Part shown: positions 1 to 10,932 of the stretch, piece by piece | Layout: each line of letters begins with the position of its first letter | Position numbering within the stretch: position 1 is the first letter of the stretch | Source of the DNA: Cryptomeria japonica | Taxonomy: Eukaryota; Streptophyta; Pinopsida; Cupressales; Cupressaceae | Assembly (NCBI RefSeq): GCF_030272615.1 | Contig: NC_081406.1 | Span: 470,138,400-470,202,399, forward strand | Direction of reading: 5' to 3' | DNA: 64,000 nucleotides | Program-made: the position numbers and the translations under genes | The notes under the pieces: model-generated | The model's database searches: none | Told to the model about the DNA's origin: nothing | What the model saw: the letters and a program-made list of their open reading frames with translations, nothing else

Positions 1-451
1 CTTTGAGCGATGCTCGATTCAGGTCCCGGAAGTCCACACAAAGTCGAATGTCCCCATTCTTTTTCCTCACAAGGACAAGATTTGATACCCATGTACTATG
101 TTTTATAGGATAAATAATCCTTGACTCAATCAATTTCTTCAACTCTCGAGCCATGAGGGATTTGATCTTTGGATTAACAGGTCTCTGTTTTTGTCAGACT
201 AGCCTAGATTCATTTGTGAGTTCGATGGTATGATGAATGACGCTGGGATCATAACCTTTTAAATCATCATAAGACCAAGCCATGACACCTTCATATTCAT
301 CACAGTATTGAGCCAATTTTGCCCTGTCTTCAGAGGAAACACCTTTGCCCACTTTGAGGATTCTTCCGTGTCCCACTGACATTTCAGCATAATCTCCTTT
401 GTCCATTGTGAGCTTCTGCTTATTATTCTTAACATCCTCATGATCAAACAA
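1..451 (-). pseudogene. Start of reverse transcriptase of gypsy-1 (partial)
   Basis: The stretch 451-194 carries the linker 'MAWSYDDLKGYDPSVIHHTI' that precedes RT in this group. After one in-frame TGA (193-191, consistent with CGA to TGA) the frame reads QKQRPVNPKIKSLM, then LVLVRKKNGDIRLCVDFRDL, which are the RT entry and first catalytic-strand region of Ty3/gypsy RTs. The YVDD box lies outside the window. The frame is the same as for Gag, protease and aRNH. Confidence 0.85.
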
Positions 452-496
452 ATTCTCTAAGGTGATCAGACCGTTAGGGAGCTTATTGGATTTTAG

Positions 497-1130
497 CTAG
501 ATAATCTGGTCTCCGTAAGCCTCTTTAACCCTGGGTTGCAGGTGGTCGGCAAATTCTCCCAAGCTTTGAATAAACAGAGCAATCTGTTGATCGCTTTCAA
601 AAACCTGCCAATATGTATCATTATGAGGAATAGCGGGATGGACCACCATGTTGAATATTGAATGGCCGACCAAGAGGTCTACAGCTGGATCAAAATGAGC
701 CCCTATGGTTGCCATGCGATCTGCTTCAGTATTTAGTGTCCAGGGAATGCTGGTGATATTGAAAGAATCAAAAATTTCTATTAAATCCCAGACTTTGGAG
801 CGGTATGATCTCATACGGATGTGCCTGGCACTAGATATCGCTCGGACTTGGTGCACTACTAATTCAGAATCACCGAAGACCTTAAGCTTCTTGATGCCCA
901 TTTTTTCTGACATGTTCAGGCCTTGAATTAGCCCTTCGTACTCTGCTTCATTATTCAAACACGCGAACTGTAGTCTGAAAGACCTTCAGATCAGATTGCC
1001 TACCAGAGGGGTGAGACAAACTCCAACTCTGGAGCCCATTTTGCATTTGGCACCGTCAAAGTGTAGGATCCATAGTGTCGAAGACAGCTGATCTTTGGAG
1101 AAAGGATCTTTGGTGAGTTTTGGGATTAGC
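497..1130 (-). pseudogene. Additional archaeal-like RNase H (aRNH) of gypsy-1, located upstream of RT
   Basis: The segment begins with 'WILHFDGAKCKMGSRVGV' near 1050-1000, the first-strand motif of this RNase H type with its catalytic Asp. After an in-frame stop near 1010 it continues with LNNEAEYEGLIQGL and KKLKVFGDSELVVHQV, giving the catalytic Glu and second Asp. NNEAEY and GDSELV are characteristic of the archaeal/plant-type RNase H rather than the standard gypsy RNase H. It lies between protease and RT on the coding strand, whereas in gypsy element C of this window the equivalent domain lies after RT and the gypsy RNase H. The part of the polyprotein linking protease and aRNH (1378-1130) is also open but I cannot assign it. 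Confidence 0.75.
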
Positions 1131-1456
1131 TAATCCTCTTCAAAAATGCAATAAGTTCCTAGGCTGGTGGCATGGTAATTAGAGAAGGGATCAGAGTCTA
1201 TGAACTCATTTAGGAAGGCTTCTTGTTCGGGTGGGATTTCCCTGGTTACTTCTTCATCTTCTAAAATTTCTACCACCTTTCGCTCGTCATGGGTTATAGA
1301 GGTGTGAGTAGGCTCAAAATTAATCAAGGCTTGGTTAGCTATATGCTCGGCGTGAAGAGGTTCTAAAACGATCTTCATCTTAGCGCCATGTCAGGTATGG
1401 AGAATCAGGTGGGACCAATCTAGGGACATATATCCTCCTATTTTAGCAGTGAAGTC

Positions 1457-1900
1457 TCAGGACAAACAGAGCCCAAAGACGGGAGGGATGTCTATGACCA
1501 CTACCTCTTGGGATATTGTTATACTTGGACATGAAAATAAATTTAAAGGGAGGCTTTTGATGAGACCTATCATCTGGACTTTATTCCCATCAAGCTGCAT
1601 TACCCCTTTACTTAAAGGGTCATACTCAATGTTTAATACTTTAGCAATCTGCTTAGGCATGACCATGGTGCTAGCACCAGAATCTATCATGGAGTTATGC
1701 AAAAGTTTGTTTCCAACTATCAGGGTAAGGTAAAAAGGATTTGGCTTAGGTTTACCTTCTCCTTGTGCAATAGAGGGTGAGCCTTCATTTGTCAAAGCAG
1801 CAGGGGAGCATGCCTTGTTAACTACTGAGTGGCGATCCATTCCATTCGTCTGAGAGGGTGGCGGAGCTACCGCACTTGTATCCTTTTGATCATGGGACAA
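1457..1900 (-). pseudogene. Aspartic protease domain of gypsy-1
   Basis: The peptide contains the aspartic protease active-site triad as DSGAS at about residues 73-77 of the open stretch, preceded by the strand 'NPFYLTLIVGNKLLHNSMI', so the catalytic Asp and Gly are intact. It follows Gag in the same frame after two stop codons (near 1945 and 1924) and is followed, again in frame, by further stops near 1456 and near 1390. Its role in a live element is to cut Gag-Pol. As it stands the frame cannot make a full polyprotein. Confidence 0.8.
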
Positions 1901-1945
1901 TGCCTCTCTTAACTGGCTTTTCTACTCTGATATACTCAGGAGGTC

Positions 1946-3598
1946 CTAGAGAGAGACATGGGCTAGAGCTTTCTTCAACTGATCTACTACATCCAGCGTC
2001 GGGGGCATGAAAACTTTAGGCTCTTTCGGTTTGTAAGGGATGAATTCCTTCCTGGGATAGGCAGAAATGATGACTGGTGGTTCTTGAGGTCTATTTATGG
2101 GTATTGACCTTATATTGCTGGCACCCTCCCCGGTCAAATGCCTTTTAGAGCGAAGGTTGTAGTCTAAATTCACCATAGGGGTTCCATCTTTCGAAGTCCC
2201 TCCATCAATAGTTAGCACTGTATCATCATCCTCCATCCATGAAAAAAGTGTGTGATCAAGGGCGATTTTCACTTCTTGTTGTAATGACATTCCTTGCATC
2301 TGAGCAACAAAAGCCACATTATCCATGCCCAAGGATGTATATGTGGATTCATCTGGTATTATACCCGATTTCCTTTGTTCCGTGACCTTTTGTTGCAGAT
2401 TACCCTTTGGGCAATTCCTCGTGGTGTGAGCATTGTTGCATGGAAAACACCAATAATTGGCATCGTTCACCAAATTATTCTGACCCACAATCAATTCTCT
2501 ACCACCGTTTGGGTGAATGGCCTGTAATGGATTAGGGATGGGGACTATTTGGCCATTTGGTAGGGTATTTTTCTCAGCTTGATAATTAGGATGTTGATAG
2601 GGGGGTCGGTTTCCTTGAAAGTTTTGCTGAAAAGGAGGCTTGGTAGGAGAGACCTGGGCCCTTTTTAAGTTGACAATTTCATTAGAGAAAGATCTTAAGA
2701 GATTTTTCATATCGTTGACCTCAGTAGCCAGAGAGGCAGAATGGATGGTAGTTTGAGGAGTGGGGAATGAATACATAGACTATGGAGTAGAAGTGCTAGG
2801 GGCGGCTTCTTCCATTACTTGGGTAGAAATTTCAGGGAACACTAGCATTGTATGGCAAGGTGCAAGCTTTCCAGTGTCGATAAGGTTATTTTCAGCTTGA
2901 ACCGCTAAGTCGAAAGCTTGCGGAAGAGTGTTACCCCCTAAGGATTGAATCATTACTGATATATCAGAATTGAAAGCTTTTAGATAAAAAACGAAGGCCA
3001 TATCTACCGGGGGGTGGGTGGACAATGGTATCCTTTGCCAGGTTCGTTGGAATCTCATATTGAAATCAGTTAATGCCTCCGTAGCAGCTCTTTTGATCAT
3101 AATGAGTTGGTGCATGAGGGATGATCTATCAGCTTTGTGTGAGAATCTCTGAAAGAAGCAGTCACCCAACTGATCCCAGTCCCCTATGGTACTAGGGCCT
3201 AGAGATCTAAACCAGTCCAGAGATTTTCCTTTGAAAGATGCTATGAGCAATCGCAAAGCCACGTTCTCCTCGATGATGCCATGTATAGTACAAATAGTAG
3301 CTACATCCTGTAGATGTTCTCCAGGGGTTTTGTGACATTCTCTCGTGAATTTGGGAACAATTTTTAGCGTGACTTCTAGAATGGCTCCCCAAACTATGGG
3401 TGGAATTGGAGGAATGAGAGGGCTACCATTGTCCCAGGTCACAAAATTTCGGGGAGGGATTTGGGCCATTGCAGGGTATATGATGATGGGGGGACCCTGT
3501 GGAGGTGAAAATGAGGTGGAATGGATGGTCACCAATGGAGGAAAAAGAAGATGAGTATTTAGGGCCGTTTGACTCCTGGTGATGGGCCTATGACTCAT
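1946..3598 (-). pseudogene. Gag polyprotein region of gypsy-1 (capsid plus zinc knuckle)
   Basis: Two open stretches (3598-2780 and 2776-1946) are in the same frame and separated by a single TAG. The first holds a retrotransposon Gag capsid-like domain, with the typical stretch around 'KGKSLDWFRSLGP' followed by 'FNMRFQRTWQRIP'. The second holds a CCHC zinc knuckle (CFPCNNAHTTRNC, spacing C-x2-C-x3-H-x4-C) and ends just before the protease. Gag forms the cytoplasmic particle that packages element RNA. The start at 3598 is the first ATG after the primer-binding site, about 40 bases downstream. The internal TAG fits a CAG-to-TAG transition. Domain assignment is by eye from motif and position. 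Confidence 0.8.
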
Positions 3599-3638
3599 AA
3601 ACTAGCTGGGATGCTTTTTTTTTGTTTCTAAGGTAATG

Positions 3639-3657
3639 GTCCCACCGAGCGTGCCAG
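3639..3657 (-). other. Primer-binding site of gypsy-1
   Basis: On the minus strand the sequence TGGCACGCTCGGTGGGACC lies between the putative end of the 5' LTR and the Gag ATG. It begins with TGG, complementary to the CCA end of a tRNA, as expected for minus-strand priming. I do not assign the tRNA. A gap of about 12 bases separates it from the proposed LTR end. Confidence 0.6.
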
Positions 3658-3669
3658 AAAAAGAACTAT

Positions 3670-4563
3670 TGACTCTAAATTTTTCTTTGGGGATGAACAA
3701 CCTTATGGGAAATTCAGTCTTGGGGGACCAACTTGCACAAAGAAACACTAAATGACCTCCGGGGTTGAGAAGTCGGCTCTTCCTTGGGTTTTCAGGAAAG
3801 GGAGAGGAAACAAATACTTCCTAAAAAATGAGATACTAAACACTTAGGCGATACGCCATATCATTAAGAGGAAATGAACTAACAAAAATCAAGAAATATT
3901 TGTGACTTCTATAAGCATCTGAGCCAAGGATATAATTGAAACTACAACCAAATTTGCTTGAAAACATAAGGGAAACATTCATCACACATTCACTAGATAA
4001 CAAGTATAGAAAAACATTGTTTAATCAGTAAAGTCTTAGATAAAATACTCCCAAAGTTTATCAAAATTTTCAACAACAATAGCACAGAAAACACTATTAA
4101 TAGTAAGCCAAGAGAGACATCATAAAGGCCACAGGCACAATCTGAATAACCTTCTTATAGAAAAACCCAAATAGTTTTTAAAGGCTGGAAATGAAAGAAA
4201 AACTCCTACTTGCAAATTAGATTATTCTTCTACTTCTAAATCCCTTTTTTCTTTCCTTTTTTTTTTTCCCTTTTTGGGCGACAGAGAAATCCACCCTTAA
4301 ATAGGCCACCGCTCCTAAAAATAGCTCCCCTAAAAAATCCAAAACTGGCACAACCTCTTTTGAATAGAAAAACACGGCATGTCACTACAGAGGCGACACC
4401 CAGCAAAATAAACCTTGCAACTCAACCTTTTCCTCTAACGGCCTAGAGGTTACCTAGAACTGAAAAGTTTTGTTAGAAGAGAAAGGACTGCGGAAAAGGG
4501 GACCACTGCAAGGAACTGCTTGCAAACTACGCAAATGAGTGGGCCTGCCCAGAAGAACAATCA
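3670..4563 (-). repeat. 5' LTR of gypsy-1 (approximate bounds)
   Basis: This is non-coding sequence between the primer-binding site and the coding remnant of element E. In plus orientation it starts TGACTC and a plausible end is CAATCA, giving short TG/CA inverted ends. On the minus strand a TATA-like element (CCTATTTAAGG, 4305-4295) sits in front of the presumed transcription start. No second copy is in the window, so the outer boundary could be off by tens of bases. Confidence 0.45.
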
Positions 4564-4570
4564 GTAAGCA

Positions 4571-6345
4571 TTGCCATTTGTCACTCTCGCGCTGCTTGAA
4601 AAACTAGATGCCAAAGATAAACCGAGGGAGCAACGTCGGGCCACCAAATGTCTCGCACGCTCAGCCCTGCTGGCTAAAAAAAATGATCACAACCGGGCCC
4701 GCCAAGAAATTTACATCAGGGAAAATAAAGGTGAACATCCTTTACCACCTGCCTTTGATTCCAAAACCTTTTGCCAATAGCATCGTCAACCCTATCATGA
4801 CACTAAAAAGTGTTATTCCTTGAGAAGTAAGATTCAAGACTTGATTGACAACAATACCATATATGTGGCTGGTGTGAATGATAAAGGAAACAAATCCATA
4901 GATCCTCCTAATCAAAACCTTCAAATTGTCACTGATCCTTTACCTTCCCATTCCACTAATGTGATTGAGATTGGTCATCTTGCCTTCTCTCCTGATGATG
5001 TTGGCCTTGAATCTAGTAATGTGGTGAACCTTATAGATCAAAATGAACCTGCTAAGGACTGTTGCATTACATTTGATCCTAGCGAGACTATTGAAGCACC
5101 CGATGGCCCAATCTACATCACTATGAAAATCAAAGGCATACCCTCTCGAGGAGTGCTCATTGATCCAACTTGCAAGGTTAATGTGAAAACTGAAGAATTT
5201 CTTTATTCTTTGCAATTGCATCAAGTGATATATGATGACACTGACATTATAGTTAGAGTTTTTGATGGATTCTTTTGTCCTTCTATTGGTTCTATCACAC
5301 TTCCTATTGATGTTGGCACTAAATGCTCAAATATTGTCTTTTCTATCATTCCTACATTTGATCAATTCAGTGTGAAGTTGGGACATCCTTTTGTCTCTTC
5401 CATGAAAGTGATTGCTTCTACTATTCATAAGTGTTTGAAATTTCCTCATGATGATAGAATCATAACTATTAATCATAGCATATATCAACGTATGATGAGG
5501 CATGGAGATGTTTGTATTGACTATTTTTGGTCTAAACAATTTCAACCTCTTCAACCTAGAAGTGATGCTCTCTTTAAATCATATCAAAAATGAAAAAATG
5601 AGATGATTTTATCCTTGATTAAACCTAGAAATCCAACACTTAATCTTCCTCCTGTTGATCACATGACTCTTTTGATGGATAACTCTATTATTCTTCCTAA
5701 TAGAGATATTCTTTTTCCTAAGGAAGAATTAATTTCTTCTCCTAAGGATAAGACTATCCTTCCTCCTAAGGAAAGTGATATTCTTTTTCCTAAGGAAGAA
5801 TCCATTCCCTCTCCTAAGAATAAGTCTATTCTTCCTCCCAAGGAAATAAATTCTCTTCCTCCTAAGTGTAAATCTATTCCTCCTAAGGGTAGACCTATTT
5901 CTCCTCCTCATGATGGACCTGGTCTCCTTCTAACACCTCCTATTCCTCCCCTATATGGTGCAATTCCACCTCCTACATCTTACAAATGGAGGAGACCAAC
6001 CTTTCCTATTGTTCAACCTAAAAGACCTCCTATGCATCCTTCCTTAAAACAAGAAAATAATCTTATACTTCATGAACCTAAACCTTCGCAACCTTAGGCT
6101 AAAACTAAACAAAACCGTTATGTGAGAGAACACTGATGGAGACATTGTGCGAGAGCTTATGAACTTTCTTCCCAAACCACTTCTTCTCCAAAGACACCAA
6201 GTGTTGACATAATTCCATTTATTCAGCCTTCTCCTAATGAAGAGATTCAACCTAAATCTCCAAGATGCAAAATGCTTAAGAGAAATAATAGTTCAAGTTC
6301 TATTCCTATTAGAGCTCCTATTTTTGTTAATCTTGATGAAGAAAT
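4571..6345 (+). pseudogene. Gag tail, degenerate protease and Pro/Lys-rich linker of gypsy remnant E
   Basis: One plus-strand frame runs through with stops at 4778, 5591, 6095 and 6136. It contains a knuckle-like 'HDTKKCYSLRSKIQDLIDNN' (Gag C-terminus), then 'IYITMKIKGIPSRGVLIDPT', where the protease triad Asp-(Ser/Thr)-Gly is replaced by Asp-Pro-Thr, then strands ending 'HPFVSSMKVIASTIHKCLKF', typical of plant gypsy protease. From about 5690 to 5920 there is a degenerate run of FPKEE / SPKDK / LPPKE units. The frame is cut by element A after the GAAAT at 6341-6345 and resumes at 26980. No RT, RNase H or integrase follows, so E was non-autonomous or internally deleted. Confidence 0.7.
5690..5925 (+). 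repeat. Tandem degenerate Pro/Lys/Glu-coding repeat in E
   Basis: The DNA repeats short units around CCTAAGGAA and CCTAAGGATAAG (for example at 5717, 5742, 5765, 5789, 5812 and 5837), encoding alternating FPKEE, SPKDK and LPPKE motifs. This looks like a slipped low-complexity linker between protease and the next part of E. I see no catalytic motif in it. Confidence 0.7.
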
Positions 6346-7438
6346 TGATGAATACTAAGAGGGTGGGGGTGAATTAGTATGTCTAAGAGCTTAACCAAAC
6401 TCTTGAACAATTTTCCAGCAGACCGGTGTAGTAGTTTAAACACCAAACTGGTTAAAACATAAACAAGCCAAATAGAAAATAGAACATTCACCAACAGAAG
6501 CACAATCACCATAACACAAGATATTTTGACATGGAAACCCAAATGGGAAAAACCATGGTGAGTAAAACTCACAAGTCAACTATCTATAGAATAGCAACCA
6601 GACTGGTTAAGGCCTTACAATGTTCTTCACCAGAACATATCCTGCTAGGAGATAAGTCTTGTTAAAGACTACCATGTTAAAGGATTTCAGATCCACAACA
6701 GTGAACCGCCTTATTAGAGGATTTACAATAGGCTTGGCTGGGCCTACCTGGTTAAGGGTTTCAGACTTGTCGAAGAGATTAGTAATCAACAAGTGAATGA
6801 TCTAGAAGATAGCACAGAATGCTTGATTAGATCCTTGACAATTCTCCATTAATGCATTACTTCAGTCTTCTATCCTTAGCAGTCACAAGCTCTGCTGTGA
6901 GATACCTATTTTGCACAGACCTAATCCACTCTACAATACTCGCACATATCAATTACTACAAAACCCTAGACATGATATCCTCATATAGGAATCTGATTTC
7001 ATGTCAGTCCAATAAGATTAGACTACAATTTCCTAGGTACAGTGCATATAGACATATCTGCTAACACGGCACAGAAACACTGCTAAAGTATCGGTGGATG
7101 GTAACTCATCACACTTTACAATTATACCGGTTCAGCATAGTATACAGATTACCGGTTAACAAATGAAGACTGGAAAAACTGGAGCATAATGTTCCGATCA
7201 AGAGATTAACTGCCGCTAGGGGTCTTCATTCTTCTTGAGGTCTTCATACCACTATGACCGGTAAGCTTCTTCTTCAAAACACCGATAGTCTTCTACAAAC
7301 AAAGACTATACATACAATGGCATATACTACCGGTGTAAACAACACAACACATATTGTCGGTGGAGAATAACTCATACATAAAATAAGTGTGTGTCCATAA
7401 ATGACAATCACAACTTAAACATTATCAAAATACCAACA
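6346..7438 (-). repeat. 3' LTR of element A
   Basis: In plus orientation it runs from TGATGAATAC to TACCAACA and is preceded by the duplication GAAAT. Homologous copies lie at 24743-25464 (partial) and 25861-26979 (solo). It contains the terminal C-loop hairpin (6352-6380), the internal 'CCATGG-U5-CCC' hairpin (about 6530-6557), and five ACCGGT hexamers. Relative to the other two copies it lacks about 27 bases near 6640 and a short stretch near 6855. Confidence 0.85.
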
Positions 7439-7451
7439 ATCTCCCCCTTTG
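7439..7451 (-). other. Polypurine tract of element A
   Basis: The minus strand reads AAAGGGGGAGAT immediately before the TGTTGG start of the 3' LTR. This is the standard plus-strand primer position of LTR retrotransposons and matches the tract of element B at the equivalent place. Confidence 0.85.
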
Positions 7452-7692
7452 ACATTGATGGCAACACTTAGGAAAATTTGACATCTAAGTGCTTACAAAA
7501 AAAAACAAATGCCATAATCAAAATTACTCCCCCTAAGAATATACACTACTCCCTTTGCAAAAATTACAAGTATGTGCATGAAATTTTCAATACTACTCCC
7601 CCTTTGCCAATAATGACAAAGTAATGCAAACAATCCCCTTTTCACCAAATTTGACCAAATTTATATTGCATAACATAAAACAGAGTATATGT

Positions 7693-10600
7693 TCATGACA
7701 ATAAAGAGTAAAACTTCTCAAAAAGAGATTTAAAGTTTTTCAATAAATTCTTCATGTCTGAAGACCATGAATCAAGAAGTGAGGCAGCAATTTCACTCTC
7801 GGTCTTCATCTAAAAGGCTAATTATTCCATTGCATCGATAGTGCTCACATCCTATGTTATAGTAATAGCCTCCAAGTTTAGGAAGCACTTTTGAAGAACC
7901 TGCAATTTTGGTAGTAGAAGCAACTAGAGCTCATGCAGATATTGACTCCACTTGCAGATCTTTGATTCAATCTTTGCAAGATGATGTTGGTGAGTGTGAA
8001 CGGTCTGTCCATACATTGTGAAAAAATCATATGGCAGTTTGAAGTTGTCAATATACTTCTTTAGCTCCGATTGGAGTTGACTCTTCTATTTCAGAGCATC
8101 TTCACAAAATAGGTGAGGTTGGCAGATTTTGCTCAAGAGTAGGTTGCCTTCACCCATAGCTAAACTTATATCATCCTTTTGCTTAAGTAGTTTTTCTCTA
8201 TCTACATCTATTTGCTTTACTAATGAAACTTTAAGAGATTTTTCATGCTTCTTCTCTACAAAAACCTGGGCAGCATCTTCTAAATATTGCACTTGATCAT
8301 CTACCACTATGCAAAGAAGTTTTAACTTGGCCAGTGAGGAATCGGTACTGGGAAGGTTAGTACTGAGAATTAGATTGGAAAGAGTGTCAACAACAAATTG
8401 AATGACATCCTGTTCTTTCTTTTGCTCAATTCTTCCAATCTAACCTGAGCTAGTTGAATGCTCCTTAGTAGCTCACTTTCATCAACCGATTAAGTAAGAC
8501 AGGCAAGAGTCAAATCGGTGGGACCGGTGGGATCAACCTGCTTGGCTTGATCTCTGGTTTCCTTAGGATTCTGTCCTCCTTCCTTTTCCTTGATCTCCTC
8601 TTGTCTTTTCTTCTCCTCTTGTTTTTCCTGGGCTACCTTGGCGGCCTTCTCTTTCTCCTCTTCCATTCTCTTCTTCTCTTCTTCTTTCTTCCGCTCTTCT
8701 TTCCTCTTTTTCTCTTCTTCCTTTTTTTCTCATCTTCCTTCTTCTTCCCCTCTTCTTCCTTCTTCTTCTCATCTTCCTTATTCTTCTCTTCTTATCTTCT
8801 TCCTCTTGTTTTTCTTTCTCCACTTTCTCTTTTACCAATTTCTCTTTCTCTACTTTTTTTTTCTAGTTTCTCTTTATCCTGTTTCTCTTTTGCTTCTTTC
8901 TCATCTTTTTCTTTCTCCACTCTCTCCTCTTCAACTTTCTCCTTCTCTGTGGTGGTGTCCTCAACATCTAGTGCATCAACATCAATGTGGTCATTTTGAT
9001 CTACTATTCTTTCACCCAAACTGTCGAAGATTTCATCTGGTTTGGCTGTGGATAGGTCAGGCTCTTGCTCAACTAGTCGATTAGCTTCAGATACTTTCTG
9101 CATTTTGATAGCTACTTTAACTTGCAGATGGGTGTCTTTTTCCACTTCAGAGGTTTTGCCACCAAGTAGCTGAAGTCTTCTTTTTCGCATGAAAAATATG
9201 CCTTTGTACCGATTAAGAATCTCAAACAATTCTAAATTAGAGGCATCGAGAAAATATTGGGCAAAAATTTCTTCCCTAATTTATTGCTCCTTTTCAATGA
9301 CAATGTGCCATTTATTATCCAAATAATTATACAATGAATTAGGAACAACAAGTTTAATGTCAATTAGAGACTGATCATTATCACACAAATATTTAATGAC
9401 CTCTAGCTCTACTTCTTCCTTTTCACTATTGCTAAGATCATCAAAATAATCTTTTAGATCATCAAGTACTTTCCTTTTAACATTCTTCATAATTCTTTGA
9501 AAATGTGTCATAGGCTGGTAAGAAGCAATATGTATATTTACCGGTGCAGAGGTTGCTGGTACATTACCAGTGGATTTTGTCTTCTTGCTTGATTGCCTTG
9601 TCTTCTTCATTTCTACCTTTGGTTTAGTGTCTTCTAAATCCAGTGAGTTATTCTTGGTTTTTCTCTTCCTTTCAAATACCTTAGGCAGAATAGCCTCTGG
9701 TTTCTTTTTGGCTGGTGACCTCTTGGTCACTCTTGGACTGGCACCAGATGTAACCGGTGCCGATGTCGATGGCACTGCTTTACTCTTTTTCTGCTTTGGT
9801 ACTTCAATAGATTTGATCCTCTCGGAGTAAGTATCAGTCCTCTTCTTCTTTGGATCCAGTGGTGAAGCAAGTAGGGCAGAGGCATACCCTATGAGTATAT
9901 CATTTACCACTTCATAGCCCATAGGCTCAACTTAATCTTCTCTGGGATCGACTGCTTGCATTATGGAATGATCTATTTTGATTGTGAAACAGATATCATC
10001 TTCATATATTTTAACTAGATCACCTGATATTCTCATTCTTTGGTTCATCTTTAGTCTGAACTCATCAAAATACCTGTTCAAAGTCTCTGGATATGCAGAT
10101 CCCACTACTTGCAGACTCTCTTTTATTCATCTTGAAACTGGTAGGTCACTCGACCATTGAACATCACCAAGTCCTGGAAAATATCCTTGAAAATAGAAAA
10201 AAAAACTGACAAGCAGCTGACCAAACTTAAACCTCAAAGTTTTGTCCACTTTGATGGACTTCAGGTTCTCCATGAGTTGTTTTTGCATGCAGGTACATAA
10301 GTCACATTTTGCATTCTCCTTTATCATCCTATAAGCGACATGCACCGTAGCTGTAGGAACATAATTCATTCTGCTAGCATAGAATACTCTATACCTGATT
10401 ACCATACACACATGTATTTCACCAAGTCATCTTTTATGGTGTTTACAGTCATTGCCTATTGGTCACTCACAGAACCAATGAGCTCTATCACTTTGGTTTT
10501 GGTGATCTTGCAAAGAACGAGAACTTCCCCAACATTGCAGAAACTGGTCACGACATGAATTGCCTCTGGTGTAATATCATGGGTTCGCTCAAGGTACATA

Positions 10601-10932
10601 TTATCACCATGAACCCTACTCAGAATAATCCTAATGTGCTCTTCTATAAATTCCTCAAGAAAATATGCTGCATTGTGAAGTTTCTTCTTCTCGATTACGC
10701 TGTACTCAGGTTTAATCTTCTTGTCATCTCCACTGAACAGACTCAACTAGGAGTGAATCACTAGAGACCCTAGGTCTTCTAGTTTGCAATCAATATATCC
10801 TGAAACATCCCCTTCGACAATGACTATGGTGGGAATTTGAGATAGGGCATTGCATTTCACCTTCCTCGTAAGAAACTCAGATGATTCCTCAGGTTCATTA
10901 GAACTAGAAGGGATTTTAGATGTAGAAGCCAT
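7693..10932 (-). pseudogene. ORF2 of element A: large protein of unrecognised family (about 1,080 codons, decayed)
   Basis: It starts at an ATG (MASTSKIPSSS) and can be followed to SLLS-stop at 7693, with a few stops and frameshifts (one TAG near 10748, a frame change near 10450, another within 8800-8310). Visible parts are an N-terminal globular block of about 270 residues with SRVHGDNMYLERTHDITPEA; a Lys/Arg- and Ser/Pro-rich basic segment (about 9860-9590), possibly nuclear-targeting; a block with DLKDYFDDLSNSEKEEVELE (about 9480-9290); a long Lys/Glu coiled coil (about 8950-8580); and a C-terminal helical part. Element B encodes an alignable protein of nearly the same length. There is no RT, integrase or protease motif and no clear membrane segment. 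The function is unknown to me. Confidence 0.7.

Larger units (their letters stand above)
1..4563 (-). mobile_element. gypsy-1: 5' half of a Ty3/gypsy (Tat-like) retrotransposon, cut by the window edge
   Basis: Read on the minus strand the order is 5' LTR (about 4563-3670), primer-binding site (3657-3639), Gag, zinc knuckle, aspartic protease, an RNase H domain of the archaeal-like type, then the start of reverse transcriptase, which runs off the window at base 1. All recognisable domains lie in one reading frame interrupted only by stop codons. An additional archaeal-like RNase H is a hallmark of plant Tat-lineage gypsy elements (established), and its place here, upstream of RT, is one of the less common layouts. 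The rest of RT, its own RNase H, integrase and 3' LTR should lie to the left of the window. The right limit is approximate because no second LTR is available. Confidence 0.85.

Noticed and set aside
5659-5911. Minus-strand Gly/Arg-rich ORFs
   Set aside because: Antisense shadows of the Pro/Lys repeat in E.
8547-9084. Long Leu/Ser/Phe-rich plus-strand ORFs that look like a membrane protein
   Set aside because: They are the antisense of the Lys/Glu coiled coil of ORF2 in element A; codons for Lys/Glu read as Phe/Leu/Ser on the other strand.
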